Shown: piece by piece, positions 55,062-63,029 of the stretch
Layout of the letters: every line of letters begins with the position of its first letter
Position numbering within the stretch: position 1 is the first letter of the stretch
Origin: Brevundimonas lutea
Lineage (GTDB): Bacteria > Pseudomonadota > Alphaproteobacteria > Caulobacterales > Caulobacteraceae
Length of the DNA: 64,000 nucleotides
Direction: 5' to 3'
Assembly: GCF_003704105.1 (NCBI RefSeq)
Contig: NZ_QUOQ01000003.1
Location: forward strand, 434,001-498,000
Made by a program: the position numbers and the translations under genes
Notes under the pieces: generated by a model
Seen by the model: only the letters and a program-made list of their open reading frames with translations
What the model was told of the DNA's origin: nothing
Databases searched by the model: none

Positions 55062-57298
55062 TAGCCCGCGATCTGGCCGAAGTCGGCGACCTGACCCATC
55101 ACGGCGCGGACCTGGCCCAGCAGTTTCAGGCGGTTGTCGCGCTCGGCGGGGACGTCGGAGTTGACCAGCACCTCCTCGAAGAAGGCGTCGACCGGCGCGC
55201 GGAGGCGGGCCAGGGCCGTCATGGCGGCGGCGAAGTCCTCGCGGGCCAGGGCCTCGTCCACCGCCGTGCGGGCGGCGGCGACGGCGAAGGCCAGGGTGGT
55301 CTCGGCCTCGGGCTGGCCCGGCAGGCCGGTCTCGACCATGCCCTCGGGGATGTCGCCCTTCCTGGCCTCGGCGCGCAGGATGTTGGAGGCGCGCTTGTAG
55401 CCCGCCAGCAAATTGGCCCCGTCGTCGGTGGCCAGGAAGGCGCCCAGAGCCTCCACCCGCCGCACGATGCGGACCAGGTCGTCGTCGCCGAGGGCGAACA
55501 CCGCATCGACGAGGTCGTGGCGCTGGCCCTGGTCACGGAGGAGAACCTTCAGGCGGTCGGCGAAGAAGAGAAGCAGCTCGATATCTTCAGCTGCACCAGC
55601 CGCATCCCCGTCGCCCAGTCGGCGGGGGTACTGGTCAGCTTGAGTAGCAGTTAAATCGCGCAAGCGGGCTCGAACGTCATTCTCCAGCACCAGCCGGATG
55701 ACCCCCAGAGCCGCCCGCCGCAGGGCGAAGGGGTCTTTCGAGCCCGTGGGCTTTTCGTCGATGGCGAAGAAGCCGACCAGGGTGTCCAGCTTGTCAGCCA
55801 GAGCCACCGCCACGGTCAGGGGCGCGGTCGGCACGGTGTCGGCCGGGCCCTGGGGCTTGTAGTGGTCGCGGATGGCGTCGGCCATGCGGTCTCTCCCTTC
55901 CCCCTGGAGGGGGGAAGGGTCGGGGATGGGGGTGGCGGCGGGGGAGCCGCGTTCGGTGTTCGATACATCAGGCGCCGCGCTCGTGGTCGAGGCTTCCACC
56001 CCCAACCCTGCCCTTCCCCCCTCCAGGGGGAAGGGTTCCCTGGCGTAATACCCGCCCATCACGCCCTGGAGCTCGGGGAACTCGCCGACCATGCCCGACG
56101 CCAGGTCGGCCTTGGCCAGGCGGGCGGCCTCGTAGGCTTCGTCGGGGTCGGCGCCCACCAGAGGGGCGATCTCGCGGGCCAGGGCGGCGATGCGCTCGAC
56201 GCGGTCGTGCATCGTGCCGAGTTTGGCGTGGAAGGTGACGCCCTGCAGCTTCTTCAGCCAGGCGTCGAAATTGCCGGCTTTGCGGTCCTCGTCCCAGAAG
56301 AAGCGGGCGTCGTTCAGCCGGGCCGACAGGACGCGCGAGTTGCCGGCGGCCAGGGCCTTGCCGCCGTCCGAGGCCTCGACATTGGCGACCACCACGAAAT
56401 GGGGCGCGAGCGCATGGGTGGCCGGGTCGCGCACGGCGAAATACTTCTGGTGCACCTTCATCGACAGACGCACCACCTCGGGCGGCAGGTCGAGGAACTG
56501 GGGGTCCATGTCGCCCAGGATCGGCGTCGGCCATTCCGCAAGCCCCGCCACCTCGTCCAACAGGCCGTCGTCATCGACCAGAGCCAAGCCCTTGGCCGCG
56601 CAGGCCGCCTTGGCCGCCTCGAGGATGCGCAGCCGCCGGTCGGCGGCGTCGATCAGCACGAACTCGCGTTCGAGTTTCTGGCGATAGTCGGCGAAATCCC
56701 GGACCGTGAACGGCGCGACGGAGCCCAGGAAACGGTGGCCCTCGGTGACATCCCCGCTTTTTAGTCCGCTTACCGCTTCGCTACTTGCGGCGGAGGCGAT
56801 CCCGTCCACCGCGAACGGCACGACCCGGCCGTCGAACAGGGCGAGGATGCGCTTGATCGGCCGTACCCAGCGCAGGGTTCCAGAGCCCCAGCGCATCGAC
56901 TTGGGCCAGGGGAAGGCGCGGATCACGGCGTCGACGGTCTCGGCCACGACCTGCGGCGTCTCGCGGCCCTTCTGACTGATACGGGCGAACAGCACGCCGT
57001 CGCGCTCTTCCAGCGCGTCGCGGGTCAGGCCGGTCTTGCGCAGGAAACCCTCGACCGCCTGGTCGGGCGCCGAGGTCTTGGGGCCCTTCAGCTCCTCGTC
57101 GCGATCGGGCGTGGCGGCGGGCAGGCCCTCGACCACCAGGGTCAGGCGCCGGGGCCCGGCATAGGCGGTCATGGCGTCCCAGGTCAGGCCGGCCGCCTTC
57201 AGTCGCTCGCCGACCATGCGCTCCAGATCGCGGGCGCCTTGAGCCTGCATCCGCGCGGGGATTTCCTCGGACAGAATTTCGAGAAGGAGTTGGGGCAT
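55061..57298 (-). CDS. glyS: glycyl-tRNA synthetase beta subunit, with in-frame repeat insertion
   Basis: 745 residues. LLLEILSEEIPARMQAQGARDL at the N-terminus, FVVVANVEASDGGKALAAGN-type block, and ALADKLDTLVGFFAIDEKPTGSKDPFALRRAALG are diagnostic; the C-terminal DALR-like domain ends the protein. It forms the alpha2beta2 enzyme with GlyQ. Residues about 421-469 (55892-56038) interrupt the usual YYA...VADAIRDHY segment and are encoded by a palindromic repeat pair. A second short extra stretch is at 167-178. ATG 57298 overlaps the DUF559 stop. Confidence 0.95.
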   Translation of the reverse strand: MPQLLLEILSEEIPARMQAQGARDLERMVGERLKAAGLTWDAMTAYAGPRRLTLVVEGLPAATPDRDEELKGPKTSAPDQAVEGFLRKTGLTRDALEERDGVLFARISQKGRETPQVVAETVDAVIRAFPWPKSMRWGSGTLRWVRPIKRILALFDGRVVPFAVDGIASAASSEAVSGLKSGDVTEGHRFLGSVAPFTVRDFADYRQKLEREFVLIDAADRRLRILEAAKAACAAKGLALVDDDGLLDEVAGLAEWPTPILGDMDPQFLDLPPEVVRLSMKVHQKYFAVRDPATHALAPHFVVVANVEASDGGKALAAGNSRVLSARLNDARFFWDEDRKAGNFDAWLKKLQGVTFHAKLGTMHDRVERIAALAREIAPLVGADPDEAYEAARLAKADLASGMVGEFPELQGVMGGYYAREPFPLEGGRAGLGVEASTTSAAPDVSNTERGSPAATPIPDPSPLQGEGRDRMADAIRDHYKPQGPADTVPTAPLTVAVALADKLDTLVGFFAIDEKPTGSKDPFALRRAALGVIRLVLENDVRARLRDLTATQADQYPRRLGDGDAAGAAEDIELLLFFADRLKVLLRDQGQRHDLVDAVFALGDDDLVRIVRRVEALGAFLATDDGANLLAGYKRASNILRAEARKGDIPEGMVETGLPGQPEAETTLAFAVAAARTAVDEALAREDFAAAMTALARLRAPVDAFFEEVLVNSDVPAERDNRLKLLGQVRAVMGQVADFGQIAG
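55892..56038. repeat. palindromic repeat pair (family C) inserted in-frame within glyS
   Basis: Left palindrome CCCTTCCCCCTGGAGGGGGG (start 55895, to 55919) plus arm TCGGGGATGGGGGTGG; right arm CCACCCCCAACCCTG plus palindrome 56011-56035 in inverted orientation. Sixty bases lie between the arms. It is 147 bases, an exact multiple of three, and reads as [13 protein letters not shown]...[12 protein letters not shown] in GlyS without a stop. Confidence 0.88.
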
Positions 57299-57792
57299 CA
57301 GCGGATGTCGTACCGAGGGACTCCCTTCCCCCTGGAGGGGGGAAGGGCTGGGGATGGGGGTGGCGCCGTGGCCGCGACGATCTGGTCAACGACGGAGTAC
57401 AGGTCGTCCCGCACCACCTTCTCCGGAAAGCGGATCAGGCGAAAGCCGTTGGCCTCGAACCAGGCCGTGCGCTCGGCGTCGCGCAATTGGCGGTCGGGCC
57501 GGTCTTGATGCGGGCCGTCCACCTCGATGATCAGACTGGAGGCGAAATGGGCGAAGTCGGCGACGTAGTGACCGATCGGGGCCTGGCGGCGGAAATTCAT
57601 CTTCAGCGGGCGCAGGGCGTCCCAGAGCATTTTCTCGGCAATGCTCTGTTCACGCCGCAGGCGACGGGCGCGCTGGATGCCGCCGGGCGCGATGCGGGGA
57701 CGCGGCGAGGGCGCGGACGGGCTTCCACCCCCATCCCCAGCCCTTCCCCCCTCCAGGGGGAAGGGGGCGATGTGGTGGTCGTCGGTGCTCAC
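57298..57792 (-). CDS. DUF559 endonuclease-like protein nested between glyQ and glyS, ends encoded by repeats
   Basis: 164 residues. The core (about 41-140) is DUF559, a Vsr/PD-(D/E)XK-like domain: [37 protein letters not shown] (D79, E90, D92) with H95, and [12 protein letters not shown]. Residues 10-23 ([13 protein letters not shown]) and 144-157 ([14 protein letters not shown]) are translated from inverted copies of the family C repeat. GTG 57792 overlaps the glyQ TGA, and its own TGA overlaps the glyS ATG. Function unknown; the DUF559 fold suggests DNA cleavage. Confidence 0.8.
   Translation of the reverse strand: MSTDDHHIAPFPLEGGRAGDGGGSPSAPSPRPRIAPGGIQRARRLRREQSIAEKMLWDALRPLKMNFRRQAPIGHYVADFAHFASSLIIEVDGPHQDRPDRQLRDAERTAWFEANGFRLIRFPEKVVRDDLYSVVDQIVAATAPPPSPALPPSRGKGVPRYDIR
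57323..57363. repeat. family C palindrome, left end of DUF559 cassette
   Basis: Palindrome CCCTTCCCCCTGGAGGGGGG... at 57323-57347 followed by CTGGGGATGGGGGTGG. Nearly identical to the left module in glyS (55895-55935). Inverted relative to the copy at 57725-57765. Confidence 0.88.
57725..57765. repeat. family C palindrome, right end of DUF559 cassette
   Basis: CCACCCCCATCCCCAG at 57725-57740 followed by palindrome 57741-57765. Nearly identical to the right module in glyS (55996-56035). Together with 57323-57363 it brackets 361 bases holding the DUF559 core. Confidence 0.88.
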
Positions 57793-58688
57793 GCGGCGTT
57801 CCGCTCTTGCTCGACGTAGGCCAGGGCGCAGGCTTTGCAGAGGTCCCTGATGCGGCCGATGTAGCTCTGGCGTTCGGCGACGGCGATGGCGCCGCGGGCG
57901 TCCATCAGGTTGAACAGGTGCGAGGCTTTCAGCACCTGGTCATAGGCCGGCAGCACCAGGGCCTGACCCTGCGGCCCGGTCATGGCCAAGAGGCGCGACA
58001 CCTCAGCCACCATGTCCTCGAACCGGCGCTTCAGGCCGTCGACGTCATAGCCGTGGAAATTGGCCTCGGACTGCTGGCGCTCGTTTTCCAGGAAGACCTC
58101 GCCATAGGTCAGGCCGTCGTTGTTGAAACGCAGGTCATAGACGTTGTCGACGCCCTGGACGTACATGGCCAGCCGCTCGAGGCCATAGGTCAGCTCGCCC
58201 GAGACGACGTCGACCTCGATGCCGCCGACGCCCTGGAAATAGGTGAACTGGGTCACCTCCATGCCGTCGCACCAGACCTCCCAGCCCAGGCCCCAGGCGC
58301 CCACGGTGGGGTTCTCCCAGTCGTCCTCGACGAAGCGGATGTCGTGCAGCTTGGGGTCGATGCCGATGGCCTCGAGCGAGCCGAGATACAGGGCCTGGAG
58401 GTCGTCCGGGTTCGGCTTCAGGATCACCTGAAACTGATAATAGTGCTGGAGACGGTTGGGGTTCTCGCCATAGCGGCCGTCGCCGGGACGGCGGCTGGGC
58501 TGGACGTAGGCGGCCTTCCACGGACGCGGACCCAGGGCGCGCAGCACGGTGGCGGGATGCAGGGTGCCAGCCCCGACCTCAATGTCATAGGGCTGCAGCA
58601 GCGCGCACCCCTGGTCGCCCCAGTAGCGCTGGAGCGTCAGGATCAGATCCTGGAAGGACAGGGGCGATTTCTGAGGGTCGGAGGTCAC
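57789..58688 (-). CDS. glyQ: glycyl-tRNA synthetase alpha subunit
   Basis: 299 residues. [51 protein letters not shown] and [32 protein letters not shown] are the class II catalytic segments. The start ATG at 58688 is clear. Its TGA overlaps the GTG of the DUF559 ORF. Transcribed glyQ-DUF559-glyS. Confidence 0.98.
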   Translation of the reverse strand: MTSDPQKSPLSFQDLILTLQRYWGDQGCALLQPYDIEVGAGTLHPATVLRALGPRPWKAAYVQPSRRPGDGRYGENPNRLQHYYQFQVILKPNPDDLQALYLGSLEAIGIDPKLHDIRFVEDDWENPTVGAWGLGWEVWCDGMEVTQFTYFQGVGGIEVDVVSGELTYGLERLAMYVQGVDNVYDLRFNNDGLTYGEVFLENERQQSEANFHGYDVDGLKRRFEDMVAEVSRLLAMTGPQGQALVLPAYDQVLKASHLFNLMDARGAIAVAERQSYIGRIRDLCKACALAYVEQERNAA

Positions 58689-58708
58689 GGAAACCCGTTC
58701 GCGCGCGC

Positions 58709-58744
58709 AAAAAAAGGACGGCGGACCCTTACGGCCCGCCGTCC
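58709..58744 (-). terminator. intrinsic terminator of the fasciclin gene
   Basis: In the minus-strand transcript, GGACGGCGG and CCGCCGTCC form a 9-bp stem around an 11-base loop (58716-58744), followed by seven Us (58715-58709). It lies about 24 bases after the fasciclin gene stop and just before glyQ, so it separates the two units. Confidence 0.88.
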
Positions 58745-58767
58745 CTCAACTCAAGCGGATGACCCGA

Positions 58768-59967
58768 TCAGACGGTCGGGGTGTCCGGCGCCATCGGATC
58801 CTCGTCCTCGTCCGACGCATCGGTGTCGTCGTCGGTCGGGGGCGTGGTGACAGCCGGGACGTCGGCGGGATCACCGCTGGCGGCCGGGTCGCTGGTCATC
58901 GGATCACCAGCCGGCGGCGCGGCGGTGGTCGGCGTGGTCGTCGACGGCGCCACCGGGGCGTCGGTCGGAGCCGTGCTTTCGGGAGCGCCCGGCGCGCCCG
59001 GAGGCACGGCGCCCGTCGTCGGGCTGACCGGTTGCGTGCCCATGGTGTCGGGCGAGGTCACCTCACCCGTGGTCGGCGCCGGCGCAGCGTTGTCCATCGT
59101 CGGCTGCTGGTCGGCCGGAGTGTCGGCGGGGTTCGGCACCGGCTGGCTGGAGGTGGTGGTCACCGCCGCCGGAGTCGAGCCGTCGGGCGCCGTGGTGGTC
59201 GCCTCGGTATTGGTGTCCGGAACGTCCGTCGCATCCGCGTCGTCATCGGCCGGCGGCGTGGTGGGCTGGGCGGCCTGATCGGCGGCCAGGCCCTCGGAAT
59301 CGCCCATGGAAGCCATGGAGTTGGAGGGGCTCAGCACCTGGTCGATGACGAACACCGCGCCGTTCGAGCCGCGCAGATCGGCCTGGGTGACCGTGGCGGC
59401 GTCCGCCTTGATCGAGCCTTCCGAGCCGTCGAGCAGCACCTCGGCGCCCGAGGCGGTCGGCACGCCGCCGCGTGCGCCCTCGATCTGCTCGGAACGAACG
59501 TCGGCGTTGATGACGTGATAGAGCAGCAGCTGACGCAGTTCCTGGGCGTTGGCCGGATCCTGCAGACGGGTCAGCTCCTCGGCCGGCAGGGCGGCAAAGG
59601 CCGCGTCGGTCGGGGCGAAGATGGTGATGTCGGGATCCTGCTCGATCACCTGGGTCAACTGGGCCGCGTCAAGCACGGCCAGCAGGGTGGTGAACTCGCC
59701 GTTGTCGCGCAGCACCGAGATAATGCTGCCGTCGGCGCTGGGGGTCGCCTCGGCCATCTGGGCGGCCGGCTCCTGCGGAACGGCGGGCGCCGTGGCCTCG
59801 GCGGGCGGTGTGACCGGCGCAGGATCGGCGGTCGCCGGCATGTCCTGGGTGGTCTCGTCGGCGACCGGCGGCTGGGCCGTGTCGGCGGTCATGTCCTGGG
59901 CGAAGGCGGCCGGCGCGGCCATGATGGCGGCGACGGCGGTGGCGGTCAGCAGTTTGGTGCGGAACAT
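58768..59967 (-). CDS. secreted fasciclin (FAS1) domain protein with long acidic Pro/Thr-rich tail
   Basis: 399 residues. The signal peptide ends AAPAAFAQ. After a Pro/Ala/Thr linker comes one FAS1 domain (about residues 80-230): FTTLLAVLDAAQLTQVI, ITIFAPTDAAFAALP, LRQLLLYHVINADV and NGAVFVIDQVLSP. The remaining 160 residues are low complexity (Thr, Pro, Ala, Asp), ending DDDTDASDEDEDPMAPD. FAS1 domains mediate adhesion or matrix contacts. ATG 59967 precedes the signal peptide; a longer frame to 60075 is unlikely. It is followed by a strong terminator. Confidence 0.88.
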   Translation of the reverse strand: MFRTKLLTATAVAAIMAAPAAFAQDMTADTAQPPVADETTQDMPATADPAPVTPPAEATAPAVPQEPAAQMAEATPSADGSIISVLRDNGEFTTLLAVLDAAQLTQVIEQDPDITIFAPTDAAFAALPAEELTRLQDPANAQELRQLLLYHVINADVRSEQIEGARGGVPTASGAEVLLDGSEGSIKADAATVTQADLRGSNGAVFVIDQVLSPSNSMASMGDSEGLAADQAAQPTTPPADDDADATDVPDTNTEATTTAPDGSTPAAVTTTSSQPVPNPADTPADQQPTMDNAAPAPTTGEVTSPDTMGTQPVSPTTGAVPPGAPGAPESTAPTDAPVAPSTTTPTTAAPPAGDPMTSDPAASGDPADVPAVTTPPTDDDTDASDEDEDPMAPDTPTV

Positions 59968-60154
59968 CTGGGTAGCCCTCCTGTACTGTCCGGGAGCGAA
60001 GGGGAGGCGGCTCCGGACTTCGTGATCGGGAATAGAATGTTCGTGTAAAGCCGCGAATTTCGGCTTGTGTTCCATCTAAGCAACAGATGAGGCGACGACA
60101 GGGGTCAGGCTTGACCATTTCGGGGCCATTTCGGGGCGACCCCGGTGACGGCCG

Positions 60155-61021
60155 TCAGGCCAGTGTCGTGGCGCGAGACCACCAGTCCGGACGTTGCGCG
60201 GACAGGCTCCCCGCCGCGATCGCGGCGGCGTCGGGGGTCTCGAACAGACCAAAGACCGTGGCGCCCGATCCCGATAGCCGGGTCAACCGCGCCCCGGCGT
60301 CGGACATAAGAGCCAAGGCTTCGGGTATGGCGCCGACCAGGCGGGCGGCGGGCGCCTCCAGATCATTGCGCTGCCCGGCCAGCCAGGCCACGGCCGAGCG
60401 CACGTCGTCGAGTGGCCCGGGCGGCATGGCGCGATCGGCTTCGGCGACCGGTCCGTCGTCGTAAGCCCGATAGACGGCTCCGGTCGGCGACGGGACGCCG
60501 GGGTTGAGAAGCACCGCCGGCAGCGGCGGCAGCGCCGGCGCGGGCGACAGCCGCTCTCCCCTGCCCTCGGCCACGGCGGCGCGGCCCCACAGGCACAGCG
60601 GCCCGTCTGCGCCGATTTCGAAGGCGATGGCCTCAAGTTCGGCGTCGCTGATGTCCAGCGACAGGGCGTCGCGCCCGGCCCGGAGCGCCGCGCCGGCGTC
60701 TGATGAGCCGCCGCCCAAGCCTGAGGCGACCGGCAGTTGCTTGTCGAGACGCACGTCGAGGCGCGGCTCGCCGATCCCGGCGCGAGCGCCGAGCCGCCTG
60801 AGCGCCCGGAGGACCAGATTGTCCTCAGCGTCTGACAACGCCGCCGCGAACGGTCCGGTGACTTGCAGGCCCAGGCGATCCGCCGGGCTCACCGTCACCC
60901 GATCGCCGACGTCGGCGAACACGCCGAGACTGGCGATGGGATGATAGCCCTCCGCGTCGACCGGGCCGACGTGCAGATACAGATTGACCTTGGCCGGGGC
61001 GAAGGTGGTGGCGGCGCGCAT
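60155..61021 (-). CDS. ispE: 4-diphosphocytidyl-2-C-methyl-D-erythritol kinase
   Basis: 288 residues, GHMP kinase fold. FAPAKVNLYLHVG is motif 1 and LPVASGLGGGSSDAGAAL is the ATP-binding Gly-rich motif; RLSGSGATVFGLF is motif 3. It phosphorylates CDP-ME in the MEP pathway, joining dxr and ispH in this window. It starts seven bases after the stop of the TPR gene and is probably co-transcribed with it. Confidence 0.97.
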   Translation of the reverse strand: MRAATTFAPAKVNLYLHVGPVDAEGYHPIASLGVFADVGDRVTVSPADRLGLQVTGPFAAALSDAEDNLVLRALRRLGARAGIGEPRLDVRLDKQLPVASGLGGGSSDAGAALRAGRDALSLDISDAELEAIAFEIGADGPLCLWGRAAVAEGRGERLSPAPALPPLPAVLLNPGVPSPTGAVYRAYDDGPVAEADRAMPPGPLDDVRSAVAWLAGQRNDLEAPAARLVGAIPEALALMSDAGARLTRLSGSGATVFGLFETPDAAAIAAGSLSAQRPDWWSRATTLA

Positions 61022-61028
61022 CAGAGCG

Positions 61029-62903
61029 TCAGGTGACGGGCGGGGTCGCTGCCGCCACGGTTGTCGGCGCGGCGGGGTCCAGGCCTTCGGACAACTTGCG
61101 TTCGACCTCGGCGCGGCGGTCGTCATCGGGGTCGAGGGCCAGCACCCGCTCCCACTGGAACCGAGCCTCGCGCTCGCGGCCGACCTGCCAGTAGGCGTCG
61201 CCCAGATGGTCGTTGATCTCGGCGTTGGCCGGTTCCAGAGACACGGCCAGCTCCAGGATCGGCACCGCCTCCTCGAATCGGCTCTGGCGATAGCGGGCCC
61301 AGCCCAGCGAGTCCTGATAGTGGCCCGAGGTCGGTTCGGCATCGACCGCCCGGGCGATCATCTCGGCGCCCTGATCGACGCGCGTGCCGTGGTCGACCCA
61401 CATATAGCCGAGGTAGTTGAGGATCTGCGGATCGTTGGGCTCGGACTGAAGCGCGGCCCACAGCTCGGCCTCGGCCTGATCGTTGCGGCCCATCGATTCA
61501 TAGACCGCCCCGCGCTGGAACCGCACCGGCCAGGGCTGGCGGGCGGTGTTCAGGGTCGGGCCGTCGAGGATCTCCAGCGCCTCGGCGTAACGCTCCTGCT
61601 CGGTGAAGACCGCCGCCAGATTATAGGCCGCCGCCGCATTGGTGGGGTCGACCTCGAACGCCCGTCTCGCCTCGGCCAGCGCCTGGTCGGGGCGGTCGGC
61701 CTCCTGATAGCTGGCGGCCAGACGCTGGCGCGCCTCGGCGTACATCTGGGGGTTTTCCGTCGACACGCGCGCATATTCGGCGCGGGCCGCCTCTTCCAGA
61801 CGCGCCGCCTGAAGCGCCTGGGCCAGAACCAGGCGCGTCTCGTCGGATGGCGACACGCCCAAGGACAGGCGCAGATACAGCACCGCGAACTCGTTCAGCC
61901 GTTCGCGCGCGGCCAGGGCGGCGGCGGAAGCGAGAGCCTCGGCCGCATTCTCGCGCAGGGTCGGCGCCGGCGGCGGGCGCTCTCCGGCCTCGATCCGCGC
62001 CTTGCCGGCAATGGCGCGGAAGTTGTTGGGGTCGGCGGCGATCAGTTCGTTGTAGAGGGCCAGGGCCTCGTCTCGGCGTCCGTCACGCTCAAGCAGTTCG
62101 CCGACCGCAACGCGGAACACGCGGCCGCCGGCGCCGTCCAGCGACACGGCGCGCAATTCCTCCAGCGCTTCGTCAGGACGCCCGCGCAGTTCCAGCAGGC
62201 GGGCGCGGAAATAGCGACCGAAGGCGACCGACGCGGCGTCGCCTTCGGTGCCCACGGGTTGCAGGGCGGTGGTCCAGTCGCCGGCGGCCGCCGCCACCCA
62301 GGGTGCGATAATGCGACCGGCGTAGGCGTGCGGCTGGGCGATCGGGCGGGCCTTGAGCGCGGCGTTGGCGCGGCGGGCGTCGCCGCCAAAGGCGCCCCGC
62401 ACCGCCCGGACCAAATGCGCCGCCTCGACCGTCACCGGACTGCCGTCGGCCTCCGGCGGAATCCGCGCCGCCAGGTCGAGATCGCCGACCAGAAGGGACG
62501 AAATAAAGGCCCGGTCGCGGAGGCGCCCCTGTTCGGGACTGAGTTCGTAGGCGTCGGCCAGATATTCGGCACCCACCCCGGGATCACCGATGGCGCTGGC
62601 CACCTTGCCGGCCAGGAACAAGCCGTAGACCGAGCGGCCCTGAGCATCTCGGGGAGCCGGGCGCGGGTCGTAGGGTTCGGTCGGTTCGGCCTCGGCGAGC
62701 CGGGCTGACGCCTCGGCTTCCTCCTCCGGCGCGGTGTCGTCGATCAGCGGTCGGGGCGGCACGGGCTCCAGAGAGCGAAGATCCACCGGCGGCCCGAGCA
62801 CCGACTGGTCAGATGGCGCCTGCGGTCCGGCTTCCTGAGCCAAAGCCGGAGCCGCCGACAGGGCGAGGAGGATGGCGGAGGTGGCGAGGAGATGACGCGG
62901 CAT
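61029..62903 (-). CDS. secreted TPR-repeat protein
   Basis: 624 residues. The signal peptide ends SAAPALAQ. About ten helical TPR units run from residue 100 to the end, clearest at the C-terminus (AEAELWAALQSEPNDPQILNYLGY, EEAVPILELAVSLEPANAEINDHLGDAYW). This matches the periplasmic or outer-membrane TPR protein commonly found upstream of ispE in alphaproteobacteria. Role unknown; TPRs usually scaffold protein complexes. ATG 62903 gives a standard signal peptide. Confidence 0.9.
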   Translation of the reverse strand: MPRHLLATSAILLALSAAPALAQEAGPQAPSDQSVLGPPVDLRSLEPVPPRPLIDDTAPEEEAEASARLAEAEPTEPYDPRPAPRDAQGRSVYGLFLAGKVASAIGDPGVGAEYLADAYELSPEQGRLRDRAFISSLLVGDLDLAARIPPEADGSPVTVEAAHLVRAVRGAFGGDARRANAALKARPIAQPHAYAGRIIAPWVAAAAGDWTTALQPVGTEGDAASVAFGRYFRARLLELRGRPDEALEELRAVSLDGAGGRVFRVAVGELLERDGRRDEALALYNELIAADPNNFRAIAGKARIEAGERPPPAPTLRENAAEALASAAALAARERLNEFAVLYLRLSLGVSPSDETRLVLAQALQAARLEEAARAEYARVSTENPQMYAEARQRLAASYQEADRPDQALAEARRAFEVDPTNAAAAYNLAAVFTEQERYAEALEILDGPTLNTARQPWPVRFQRGAVYESMGRNDQAEAELWAALQSEPNDPQILNYLGYMWVDHGTRVDQGAEMIARAVDAEPTSGHYQDSLGWARYRQSRFEEAVPILELAVSLEPANAEINDHLGDAYWQVGREREARFQWERVLALDPDDDRRAEVERKLSEGLDPAAPTTVAAATPPVT

Positions 62904-63029
62904 TTCCAACTCATCGCCGCTTAGCGGTCCGCGAGCAAGCGCCGCAACGCGACCAGCGCGTCGCACACGCCGAACTTGCACAACCCGAAGACACTTGTCA
63001 TGGTTGTACGTAGTGGGGGAGAACGCGTC

